Shown: positions 8,501 through 15,813 of the stretch, piece by piece | Layout of the letters: every line of letters begins with the position of its first letter | Numbering within the stretch: position 1 is the first letter of the stretch | Origin: Candidatus Uabimicrobium amorphum | GTDB taxonomy: Bacteria; Planctomycetota; Uabimicrobiia; Uabimicrobiales; Uabimicrobiaceae | Reading direction: 5' to 3' | Length of the DNA: 64,000 nucleotides | Assembly: GCF_009002475.1 (NCBI RefSeq) | Contig: NZ_AP019860.1 | Location: 8,739,547-8,803,546, forward strand | Notes under the pieces: generated by a model | Seen by the model: the letters and a program-made list of their open reading frames with translations, nothing else | Told to the model about the DNA's origin: nothing | Database searches by the model: none | Position numbers and translations under genes: made by a program

Positions 8501-10557
8501 AGGAGGTGGAGAATAACACCGCAGACAACTCTATGGCCACCGACGTCACGGTTGTTGGGGGAAATCTTTCCGACTTTGTCGCCAAAGAACCCGATCATAC
8601 TCCCAATCTAGAATATGATGTTACCATTGTTGGCGACCCTACCAGTGCAAACTCTCAACATCAAGTTTTAGAATCAGATGCCACAATCGTTGGCAACAAC
8701 ACCGCAAATGCGGTGCAAAGTACGCCCCCCTCTTCAAACACAGCTTCGCAACAACTGGATAAAAAGGCGAGTATTTCAACAACAGAAACACGTCAATCGG
8801 AAAAATCGCGTTCTGCACTTAACTCTAATGATCCGACATCTTTTATCATGCAAGTGGCCGTAAATTTCTCCAATAGCTACGAAGTACAGTCTTGGAAAAA
8901 ATTTATAGAAGAAAATGATCTTAAAAAAGGTGAAAGTTATGCTCTAATCGCAATAAAAGAGCCAAAAACACACATTTTTTATGTCAAACTAGATTGGGCG
9001 CTACATTACTTCGAACTAAAACAAAAAAGTACCTCTATTAAAGATTTTTTCCAAAGCGACTACGAAATTAGCGAACTTGGACGTGGTGGAATGGGCATGG
9101 TTTTAAAACTCACCACAAAATTTGACGGAACAATTTTGTCCATCCGTCCCGAAAACAGATGGTCGCGAGAGTACTTCAAGGATCATTTATGTATACGCAA
9201 AGGTATTAACAACCAAGAAATTGTATATGCGGAACTACCTTCCGGTAAAAGCTTTGTTGTGAAAGTTGCCTTCAAAGGCTGCGAAGAATCTCTCATACAT
9301 GAAGGAAATTGTTTGGAAAAAATAGCACAGCGCGAGAAAATTAGTCGTTGTGTCGTTGGTCTTATACAACAAGGTTGTCTTATGGCCAAAAACCAAGAAG
9401 ACAACACGCACCTTGGTTACTATGCAATGATGGAGTATGGTGGAGACATTGCCACCGACCAATTATGTTCGATGTTCCCAGACAATAAGCTACCTATTAC
9501 TGTTGGCTTTATGCTTCTCTATGGACTTACCCATGCTCTCATCGAGCTCAAAGAAGAAGGGGTAATACACCGCGATATAAAACCGCAAAATATCTTGTTG
9601 ACCGAAGCTGGTATGCCCAAACTTTTCGACTTCGGACTTGCCATCACCACGCATGCTGTAAACTCAGAATTAAACGAAGACAACAGAAGATTGTTACGCG
9701 TACTAGATAGTGATTTCTTGCGCATAAGTACGGAGTGTGAATTTGTACATAAGCGTTTAAAACGTTTGTACGAACGCAAGGTAAACATGGAAGAGTTTAA
9801 TGAACAGGAAATGAATCACATCAACAATAAGATAAAAATGTTGGAAACAACAGGGCGACAACTACAAAAAAAAGAGCATGAACGCGCTGCTGAACTACAA
9901 CACCTCTGTCGTCCAGTGACTGCGGAAGAAAACGTCGAACGTCCATTTGCTGGTTCATTGTATTATGCTGCTCCCGAGCAATTTAAACATGAAAATGTTT
10001 TAACGCATCAATGTGATGTCTACCAACTTGGGGCAACACTATTCACAGTGTTAACAGGTAAAAAAGTCGTTAAGGCAGGTAATTTGCATAAACTAGTTGA
10101 GGTCATTCTGTATTCAGAAAAACCTAGGTTAGACGAACATCTACCAAAAACAAATTTGGTAAAAGCCCTTTCTAATTTACTAGTACAAATGATGCGCAAT
10201 AAACCACAGGAGAGAATCGAAATCGAAGCGGTGAAAGACGAACTCAACAATATATTGTTTAATCATCTAGATGAGCTCACCAAGCCACCAATTTATGATG
10301 CTTCTAACATACAGGACCCCCAAGCAAGAAGCGATTATTATCGTAAAATAGCCTTTGTGCAACGTATGTTCATGAAATGCTTGCGCAACTTACATACATA
10401 CTTAGACAAACTGGAAAAAGAACAACAAGAAAATAAGAAGATTTTCTTTACCTGTCCTGGATGTACAAAAAAACTACATATTTCTGCCACCATGGTCGGC
10501 CAAAAAGGCTGTTGTCCAAATTGCCGCCACCCTATTGTGGTGCAGATAACAGAATAA
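5542..10557 (+). CDS. Giant Ser/Thr kinase: N-terminal pseudokinase, Thr-motif repeat linker, active kinase, zinc ribbon
   Basis: The protein has 1,671 residues. Residues 1-260 fold as a kinase: CALKILQGK supplies the ATP lysine, but the HRD-K-N motif reads LKNLKPNN (about 135), so the catalytic Asp is Asn, and DFG reads DYS. This domain is probably a pseudokinase. Residues about 460-1050 form an acidic low-complexity linker built from DATIV, DSTIL or DPTVV motifs, including the 53-residue tandem repeat. The second kinase (about 1173-1600) keeps GRGGMGMV, VIHRDIKPQN (about 1340), DFGLA (about 1362) and AAPEQF (about 1477). Its activation segment carries a charged, probably coiled insertion of about 85 residues. 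Residues 1636-1666 are a double CxxC zinc ribbon typical of planctomycetes. No membrane helix is seen, so it is probably cytoplasmic. The start at 5542 has an AGGTGA site. Targets are unknown. Confidence 0.9.
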   Translation: MLSTQIISLIKRLLGDVEIKKSLGSSSLGISYLIQHPQHDLCALKILQGKVTQNEKFLLKFLRDLEANCKIFHPGMAEIFAIMKKGNYFILRRYQEGETLRQTIQKHKKMSEPEATAVLVTIVNVLREFCTRHQALKNLKPNNIILHEDGVTITDYSLPPTIAHFLSPEQCKGKKSTIQSDIYTLGAIYHYCLTGQTLYHGPYKKIMQAHISQPYPKIQSEIPQPVLQILDKMLCKDPEKRYNSYENLLQDLNKQVNAKDALDFSGASNLEKTIDIQVALAKEENQIDTTRKLVRDMIKKELQEVDIVPDEPEEISLEKIVKNLEEITNLSIPGTATRTMQFPKELKNDVLLYLQEKFYRKCWIFNQTNNDLELEIDIQEARIIQHLYHFEEHLKKIISDYKGFVENDGLTDFTGLQQHNIRIVQGNFNDQKHINIENSDSALENSKLNVKIASKDESSQEEGYGLPQLSGGDETVVGDLPQQSNTKEEHPSNFDSDLTIVGDQQVAPNASVPNLESDATIVASEGLPQVVDKVDNSLDSAMPNLESDATIVGGDGLPQVVDEVDTHNTFASNATIVSGNVRDFANNDANSETSYFQTDASEQPQESGGYFSPDAPILQQGTPENEGYFSPEFANSFTSDATIVSEEVSEVAQQVTDEHQHDEDSTDKNQHQDPAPLPQLSQESNFASDPTVVSDAISKVAQAIENSNNGYFSSDTDNSEGLPEVVGEKDSSMATDATIVGGNLSDFVAKEPDATPSYFESDSTILGNDLPQVVQEVENNTADNSMATDATIVGGNLSDFVAKEPDTTPSYFESDSTILGNDLPQVVQEVENNTADNSMATDATIVGGNLSDFVAKEPDTTPSYFESDSTILGNDLPQVVQEVENNTADNSMATDATIVGGNLSDFVAKEPDTTPSYFESDSTILGNDLPQVVQEVENNTADNSMATDATIVGGNLSDFVAKEPDATPSYFESDSTILGNDLPQVVQEVENNTADNSMATDVTVVGGNLSDFVAKEPDHTPNLEYDVTIVGDPTSANSQHQVLESDATIVGNNTANAVQSTPPSSNTASQQLDKKASISTTETRQSEKSRSALNSNDPTSFIMQVAVNFSNSYEVQSWKKFIEENDLKKGESYALIAIKEPKTHIFYVKLDWALHYFELKQKSTSIKDFFQSDYEISELGRGGMGMVLKLTTKFDGTILSIRPENRWSREYFKDHLCIRKGINNQEIVYAELPSGKSFVVKVAFKGCEESLIHEGNCLEKIAQREKISRCVVGLIQQGCLMAKNQEDNTHLGYYAMMEYGGDIATDQLCSMFPDNKLPITVGFMLLYGLTHALIELKEEGVIHRDIKPQNILLTEAGMPKLFDFGLAITTHAVNSELNEDNRRLLRVLDSDFLRISTECEFVHKRLKRLYERKVNMEEFNEQEMNHINNKIKMLETTGRQLQKKEHERAAELQHLCRPVTAEENVERPFAGSLYYAAPEQFKHENVLTHQCDVYQLGATLFTVLTGKKVVKAGNLHKLVEVILYSEKPRLDEHLPKTNLVKALSNLLVQMMRNKPQERIEIEAVKDELNNILFNHLDELTKPPIYDASNIQDPQARSDYYRKIAFVQRMFMKCLRNLHTYLDKLEKEQQENKKIFFTCPGCTKKLHISATMVGQKGCCPNCRHPIVVQITE
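7738..8595 (+). repeat. 159-bp in-frame tandem repeats (five full copies and one partial)
   Basis: Copies begin at 7738, 7897, 8056, 8215 and 8374, each exactly 159 bases (53 codons), and a sixth partial copy starts at 8533. Each unit encodes two Thr motifs, ATDATIVGG and SDSTILGN. Copies at 7897 and 8215 share the same synonymous variants, while the copies at 8056 and 8374 share others. The array therefore seems to have grown by duplication of a 318-base dimer. It lies wholly inside the kinase linker. Confidence 0.97.
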
Positions 10558-10588
10558 CCCTTCTTAATTCCACATATTTGCGATAGAT

Positions 10589-10654
10589 GGACGGTTCTCG
10601 TACCGTCCGTTCCATTTCCATTTGAATTTAGTTCTCTAGAATTAGAGAACTAAA
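10589..10654. other. Two hairpins downstream of the giant kinase gene
   Basis: GGACGGT (10589-10595) pairs with ACCGTCC (10602-10608). A second perfect 12-bp stem, TTTAGTTCTCTA (10627-10638) with TAGAGAACTAAA (10643-10654), follows with a GAAT loop. Neither is followed by a good T-tract, so termination is only a guess. Confidence 0.5.
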
Positions 10655-10655
10655 T

Positions 10656-10925
10656 GGCTTTACAATTTTGACCGTAAGCAAAACTGTACAACACTTTACA
10701 CAATCAAATTGTACACTTCCAACAGCAAGTTGAAGTAGTTTCATTTTCATAAAACAACAACGAGTTGTTGGGCGTGGTTTTTTGGAACTACAAAACAAAA
10801 CGACTTTACAATTTTGACCGTAAGTAATCACTATACGACACTTTATACGACCAAATTGTACAATTCCAACAGCAAGTTGAAGTAGTTTCATTTTCATAAA
10901 ACAACAGCGAGTTGTTGGACAGGTC
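10656..10925. repeat. Two direct copies of a 146-bp-period intergenic repeat
   Basis: The text ctttacaattttgaccgtaa begins at 10658 and again at 10804. It is followed in both copies by the same order of blocks, including the shared ccaacagcaagttgaagtag and cataaaacaac-gagttgttgg. Copies diverge in their middles, so they are not recent. They fill nearly all of the 388-base gap between the kinase and the phosphatase. The minus strand stays open through both copies, but a protein with two identical CCFMKMKLLQ blocks looks like a by-product of the repeat. Confidence 0.85.
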
Positions 10926-10945
10926 ATCTATTTAAAGGAGATAAC

Positions 10946-12223
10946 TTGAGAAGTAGATTACAAAAATTTATTCGCGCTATAATCTTTTCCATGCCTGTTA
11001 TCGCAATACTTGTGACGATTTTTGTTCCACGAAGTGACAAGGACAAACCATTTATAAAAAAAGATTATTTGTATACAAAAAAGCCAACACAAGCCACAAC
11101 AACATTCTATGCTCTAGGAGATTGGGGAACAGCTAGTAAACATCAAAAGATCGTTGCGCAAATTTTACGCAACGACTTGCAAAATTTGAAAAGTGTGGAC
11201 TCTGCCCCATTTGTTCTCGGCTTAGGAGACAACGTATATCCCGATGGTTTACCGGATAAACAGTTTAATGATGCGCAAGTCACCACGATGTTAAACAAAA
11301 GATTTGGCCAAGCGTATCACAATACCAAATATGAGGACGAAGCGATTGTATTTCACGTTGTCCCTGGCAATCACGACTACCATCAAACAAACGGTCGTCT
11401 ACACGAAGAGACCACCGCGGAATACATGTTTGACGGCAAAAATGACTCTCCGGTGTTCAAGTCATATCCAATTCATCACAACAAAATAGCCGATAGTAAC
11501 AATCAAGCAGAACATCAAGCACTAAAAGAAAAGAATTTAGAGGAGATTTCTCTACCACAAAGTGTTGTCGAAACCCAGGAACTACTCATTATAGCTCTAG
11601 ACACGCCTCTATATTTGAAACTGTACTCTCAAGGAAAAACGTCTATCATCAAACAACATTGGGAGTATTTACGTAAAAAAATGCAACAAAGTTCTGCAAA
11701 ATGGAAATTGCTTTTTGGACACCATCCTATAAAATCTTATGGAAATCATGCAGGGTTTCGCAGTTTGCGTGAATGGACGTGGACAGGTACAAGAGACAAA
11801 ATCCCCTATTTTTTGCGACCAGTCACTTTTTTATGGTTTACATCTTTATCGATCATAGGTGAATACGTTATCCACAGTATATCGCCCTATAAACAAGATC
11901 TACGTCACCCTAGCTATCATAAATTTGCCATAGATTTACGTAAAATAATCAAAGAAAACAACGTTGATTTTTACATTGCAGGGCACGACCACAATTTGCA
12001 GTTTATTGAACTGCAAAAAAAGTCTTTTCAGGTTATTTCAGGAAGCGCCGGAAAATTAAATTCGGTCTCTCATGGAAAAGAAACAATTTTCTCGCAAGAA
12101 ATTCCTGGATTTGTGCGCTTTGATTTGCAAAATAACAAAATGTTTGTTAACTTTTTTGCCGTAGACATAGAAAACATCAAGACCAAAGTAACTACTTTTT
12201 GTATAGAGAAAGATCAGGAATGA
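10946..12223 (+). CDS. Calcineurin-like metallophosphoesterase, purple/tartrate-resistant acid phosphatase type
   Basis: The five metal-binding blocks of the family are in order: ALGDWG (about 55), GLGDNVYPDG (about 92), PGNHDY (about 141), FGHHPI (about 255) and AGHDHN (about 344). The GDWG...GDNVYPDG form resembles the ACP5/TRAP branch, which hydrolyses phosphate monoesters with a binuclear metal centre. A hydrophobic stretch near residues 10-27 suggests export or membrane anchoring. The start is TTG at 10946, chosen because AAAGGAG sits five bases before it. The stop overlaps the ATG of sthA (ATGA), so the two are probably translated together, although a functional link is not obvious. Confidence 0.85.
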   Translation: MRSRLQKFIRAIIFSMPVIAILVTIFVPRSDKDKPFIKKDYLYTKKPTQATTTFYALGDWGTASKHQKIVAQILRNDLQNLKSVDSAPFVLGLGDNVYPDGLPDKQFNDAQVTTMLNKRFGQAYHNTKYEDEAIVFHVVPGNHDYHQTNGRLHEETTAEYMFDGKNDSPVFKSYPIHHNKIADSNNQAEHQALKEKNLEEISLPQSVVETQELLIIALDTPLYLKLYSQGKTSIIKQHWEYLRKKMQQSSAKWKLLFGHHPIKSYGNHAGFRSLREWTWTGTRDKIPYFLRPVTFLWFTSLSIIGEYVIHSISPYKQDLRHPSYHKFAIDLRKIIKENNVDFYIAGHDHNLQFIELQKKSFQVISGSAGKLNSVSHGKETIFSQEIPGFVRFDLQNNKMFVNFFAVDIENIKTKVTTFCIEKDQE

Positions 12224-13608
12224 AAAAATACGATTGCATTGTTATTGGCAGTGGACCAGGCGGAGAAGGTGCTGCGATGCAGCTTTCAAAAAATGGTAAA
12301 GATATCGCTGTAGTTGAAAAATATTTTGACATCGGTGGTGGATGTACCCACTGGGGAACAATACCATCAAAATCGTTGCGCCATGGAGTACGCACCGTAT
12401 TGGAACTACGGAATAATCCACTATTTGCCAACCAAATTCGCAACATCGACATTAGTTATTCACGTTTACTAAAATCAGCAGAATCGGTCATCAATCAACA
12501 ATCTTCTATGCGTCGTAGTTTTTATGAACGAAATCGCGTGGATGTTATTGGTGGATATGCGCGTTTTCTCGATAAAAATACTATCGAAGTAGAAAATAGC
12601 AATGGCGCTCGCGAAAAATATCAAAGTAAAACTTTTGTTCTCGCAACAGGTTCGCGTCCATACCATCCCAATGAAGTGGATTTTACCAACAAGCGTATTT
12701 TAGACAGTGATAGCATCCTCAATATGGACTACACTCCCAGATCGGTCACCATATATGGTGCGGGGGTTATTGGCTGTGAATACGCGTCTATTTTAAAAAA
12801 CCTTGGTATAAAAATCAATTTAATCAACACACGCGAAAAGTTACTATCGTTCCTCGACGACGAAATTATCGATGCCTTAAGTTATCATTTACGAAACCAA
12901 GGAGTTGTGATTCGCCACAATGAACTCTACGAAAAAATTGAAGTAGACGACAATGGTGTGGTTTTGTGGTTACAATCGGGAAAAAAACTAAAATCCGATG
13001 CTTTGTTATGGGCCAATGGTCGCACGGGAAATTCGCAAAATATGGGGCTTGAGGACATAGGTATTGAGGTGGATCATCGCGGATATGTCAAAGTAAATAA
13101 CCATTATCAAACAAAGGAGCCTAATATTTATGCGGTAGGTGACATTGTTGGTTTTCCGAGTTTAGCTAGCGCTTCTTATGACCAAGGACGTTATGCCGCT
13201 TCTAAAATACTAAAAATGGCCGACAAAAGACTTCTGGAAAATATTCCTACAGGAATCTACACAAGTCCAGAAATTAGCTCTTTGGGAAAAACAGAACGCG
13301 AACTCACGGCAGAAAAAGTCCCCTATGAAGTAGGACAATCTTTATTTCGTAGTCTCGCGCGCGCGCAAATTACAAATCATACTGTGGGTATGCTCAAAAT
13401 ACTCTTTCATCGTGAAACGCTTAAAATCTTAGGCATTCATTGTTTTGGTTACCAAGCTTCTGAAATTATCCACATTGGACAAGCCGTTATGTCACAAAAA
13501 GGCAAGGCAAACACAGTAAAATACTTTGTCGATACGACGTTTAATTATCCCACGATGGCAGAGGCATATCGTGTTGCAGCGCTCAATGGTTTAAACCGAT
13601 TGTTTTGA
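12220..13608 (+). CDS. sthA: Soluble pyridine nucleotide transhydrogenase
   Basis: This 462-residue flavoprotein would exchange reducing equivalents between NADPH and NAD+ in the cytoplasm. It has the FAD-binding GSGPGGEGAA (about 9-18), the second GxGxxG at GAGVIGCEYAS (about 183) and AVGDIVG (about 310). In place of the redox-active CxxxxC of related disulfide reductases it has GGGCTHWGTIPSK (about 42-54), where the second cysteine is Thr; this is the SthA signature. Its length matches E. coli SthA (466). The start is the ATG overlapping the stop of the previous gene. Confidence 0.93.
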   Translation: MKKYDCIVIGSGPGGEGAAMQLSKNGKDIAVVEKYFDIGGGCTHWGTIPSKSLRHGVRTVLELRNNPLFANQIRNIDISYSRLLKSAESVINQQSSMRRSFYERNRVDVIGGYARFLDKNTIEVENSNGAREKYQSKTFVLATGSRPYHPNEVDFTNKRILDSDSILNMDYTPRSVTIYGAGVIGCEYASILKNLGIKINLINTREKLLSFLDDEIIDALSYHLRNQGVVIRHNELYEKIEVDDNGVVLWLQSGKKLKSDALLWANGRTGNSQNMGLEDIGIEVDHRGYVKVNNHYQTKEPNIYAVGDIVGFPSLASASYDQGRYAASKILKMADKRLLENIPTGIYTSPEISSLGKTERELTAEKVPYEVGQSLFRSLARAQITNHTVGMLKILFHRETLKILGIHCFGYQASEIIHIGQAVMSQKGKANTVKYFVDTTFNYPTMAEAYRVAALNGLNRLF

Positions 13609-13660
13609 TCTTTTTATTGTGGTAAAAATGGTGTTGTGTTATTTGAAACTGAAAACTAAA

Positions 13661-13850
13661 ATCAGGTGTCATTCCTGCAAAAGGTTTTGAAAAATAAAGA
13701 CTTGCAGATCCTTGTCATTCCCGCTTACGCGGGAAACCTGCAATGTAAAGTTGACTTTTAAGCGCTGGATCCTGCTTTTGCAAGGATGACACCATAGGGG
13801 TTTACATCTTAGCTTAACAGTCATGCGCTTACGCGGGAATGACACCTGAT
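13661..13850. repeat. 190-bp MITE-like palindromic element with 15-bp perfect terminal inverted repeats
   Basis: The element begins ATCAGGTGTCATTCC and ends GGAATGACACCTGAT, a perfect 15-base inverted pair. Inside are further pieces of the same family (gtcattcccgc, gcgggaa, gcgctggatcctgc, atgacacc). It codes for nothing. Its right end touches the stop codon of the GTPase gene at 13851. Related shorter elements are at 40076-40152 and 59391-59496. I see no clear target duplication. Confidence 0.85.
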
Positions 13851-14963
13851 TTATATTTTTGGTGTATCTAAGTGTATATCATGCAAAATAGATCGTAATC
13901 CCTGGGGTAATTCGGGATTTCTCTTAATCATTTCCACATTGCGTCTTAACACTTCATCACTTTCTACGCGATTTTGTAAAATACGATACTGTTTATCTGT
14001 GTGATTTTTCTTCTTTTCGAGAACATGCTCTAAACGTCTAATCTCGCGCTCAATTCGTTCGTACTCCATATCGAGATCGTGTTCCTCGCGGTAGTGTTCG
14101 TAAGCGCTCTCCAAAGACTTCCCCACCTGGAAAAAATCAGAGAGGAAGACATTTTCTTCTTCAAATATCTTGCGAATATTTTGATCGTCCATCGAAATCG
14201 TCTTTCCCGTTTTTTCCTTGTACTTAAGTAGCGCCTTCCCCACCTGTAACCATTGTGCCCACTCTTCATCGGAAACGGTTCTTTCTCCAAGTTTTATATC
14301 ATAATTACTTGGAGCGGAAAACGTTTCACTCACAAGACTATGGGTGTGTGCATCCTTTGAAAATAGTTCGGGGTATAAATTGCTGCAACGCTGTTTAATC
14401 GATTCAAATGCCAATGTTATACAACTTTTCAAAGAAGGAAAGACTCCAATACCTTGGTGCGCAATCGCTTCGTGACTTGGCCGTTGCAAGTGGTTCATTT
14501 CCTTTTCCAAAACATCCACAGGTATTGCATCAGAATCATCGCGATGATTCCATTGGAAAACAAGAGGAATTGTTTTGATGTCTAACCCATACTCCTCTAA
14601 GTATTTTTCCAAAGATGCTAAGGAGGTACGATTTTCATCTTGACGGTGTGCACGACTATCAGCAACAAAAACAATCCCATCAACTCGGTGAAGTATTAAC
14701 TTACACGTGGCTTCATCATGAGCCCCTGGAATAGTAAACAACTTACATGTGGTCTCGATGTCTTTCAACAATGGAAAATTTAAACGCATGTAGCGAAATG
14801 TAGCGTTTTTGTTTTGTGTGACGACACTAGTAAGCGGCTCGTGGTGTTTTAACGGCGTTTTCTCCGCAATAATTTGCAAATTTTGTGCTTTTCCTGATTG
14901 CGTAGGTCCATAGTATACAATTTTTAAGTCTAGACGTTTTTTTAAAATATCAATATCTGACAT
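13851..14963 (-). CDS. MglA-like small GTPase with degenerate nucleotide motifs and a C-terminal coiled coil
   Basis: The first 190 residues follow MglA/Arf-like bacterial GTPases: KIVYYGPTQSGKAQNL (about 14-29), TIPGAHDEATCKLIL (about 77) and VDGIVFVADS (about 94). MglA has GKTT, PGQ and NKRD at the key places. Here they read GKAQ, PGAH and NHRD, so the Mg2+-binding Thr of the P-loop is missing and hydrolysis may be lost. Residues about 290-370 are highly charged and probably coiled-coil. MglA proteins set cell polarity and motility in other bacteria; whether this one does is unknown. No roadblock (MglB) gene is nearby. The stop codon directly abuts the repeat element. Confidence 0.75.
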   Translation of the reverse strand: MSDIDILKKRLDLKIVYYGPTQSGKAQNLQIIAEKTPLKHHEPLTSVVTQNKNATFRYMRLNFPLLKDIETTCKLFTIPGAHDEATCKLILHRVDGIVFVADSRAHRQDENRTSLASLEKYLEEYGLDIKTIPLVFQWNHRDDSDAIPVDVLEKEMNHLQRPSHEAIAHQGIGVFPSLKSCITLAFESIKQRCSNLYPELFSKDAHTHSLVSETFSAPSNYDIKLGERTVSDEEWAQWLQVGKALLKYKEKTGKTISMDDQNIRKIFEEENVFLSDFFQVGKSLESAYEHYREEHDLDMEYERIEREIRRLEHVLEKKKNHTDKQYRILQNRVESDEVLRRNVEMIKRNPELPQGLRSILHDIHLDTPKI

Positions 14964-15267
14964 AACTTATCCCTGTATATTGTTAATAGTTTACGACTTG
15001 TTTTAACAAATCTCATCCCTACTTTTCGTACCATAATAGTATATTAGTAAATTAAGTAGTATTCTTTTTTGTTTTAAGATAGGGGCATTAAAGTACAAGA
15101 AGTATCAAATTTTATGCCAAAATCCTATTAACACTCTCTTTAATAGTCGCAAACTTAGATATTTTGCCATCAAAAGAGTTTTATTATATCATACAACTTA
15201 CAAAATAGCTAGAATGTTAAATGTCAAAAGTTTACAGTGGGTTCAAAGATTATCAAAGAGGAAAAAT

Positions 15268-15798
15268 ATGCAAAAAACAGATTTGCCAGAAAATACACTG
15301 TGCGTATCCCCCACAATCGCCCCTTCCGTATTCATTGCCAAAGGTACACAAGTTATGGGAGACGTACGCATTAGCGAAAACGCATCGCTATGGTACAACA
15401 GTGTTTTACGCGGAGATGTAAATTATATCTCTGTGGGAAGTAATACCAATATCCAAGATGGCAGCGTTGTGCATGTCACCAATGACCACCCTTGTATAAT
15501 AGGAGCCAATGTCACCGTTGGCCACAATGCCAACATTCATGGTTGTGTTATTGAAGATGGTTGCTTAATTGGTATTGGTGCGATTATTCTTACCGGAGCA
15601 CATATAAAAAAAGGAAGTATCGTTGGCGCAGGAAGCGTTGTTCTGGAAAACACTGTGGTGGAAGAAAATAGCCTAGTGGTGGGAATTCCTGGTAAAAAGG
15701 TACGCAATCTTGACGAAAACACTTATGGCGAACACCTCAAATGGGCGCAAAAATATGTACAACTCGCAAAGATTCACAAGGAAAAAATCGGCTCGTAG
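15268..15798 (+). CDS. Gamma-carbonic-anhydrase-like hexapeptide-repeat protein
   Basis: The 176-residue protein is built of left-handed beta-helix hexapeptides (for example IGANVTVGHNANIHG and IGIGAIILTGAHI) and matches the YrdA/CaiE/gamma-CA group in length. The metal-binding histidines expected in this group are present (VVHVTNDHP and VGHNANIHG). The start at 15268 is preferred over an in-frame ATG at 15214 because AGAGG lies just before it and the family begins there. The group is often a carbonic anhydrase fold of unproven activity. The roughly 300 bases upstream (14964-15267) are AT-rich with no other gene. Confidence 0.85.
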   Translation: MQKTDLPENTLCVSPTIAPSVFIAKGTQVMGDVRISENASLWYNSVLRGDVNYISVGSNTNIQDGSVVHVTNDHPCIIGANVTVGHNANIHGCVIEDGCLIGIGAIILTGAHIKKGSIVGAGSVVLENTVVEENSLVVGIPGKKVRNLDENTYGEHLKWAQKYVQLAKIHKEKIGS

Positions 15799-15813
15799 AA
15801 ACAGTGCCGACTT

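Noticed and set aside
7738..8595. 159-bp repeats as a possible CRISPR array
   Set aside because: There are no unique spacers; the whole unit is repeated and it lies in frame in a protein.
7681..8598. A 305-codon open frame on the minus strand with repeated GFLGDKVRKISP-like units
   Set aside because: It is the reverse-strand shadow of the in-frame kinase repeats; it has no ribosome site and its repeat follows the codon pattern of the plus-strand gene.
10628..10927. 99-codon minus-strand frame with duplicated CCFMKMKLLQ blocks
   Set aside because: It follows the intergenic direct repeat, lacks a ribosome site and runs into unlike DNA at both ends; treated as repeat, not gene.
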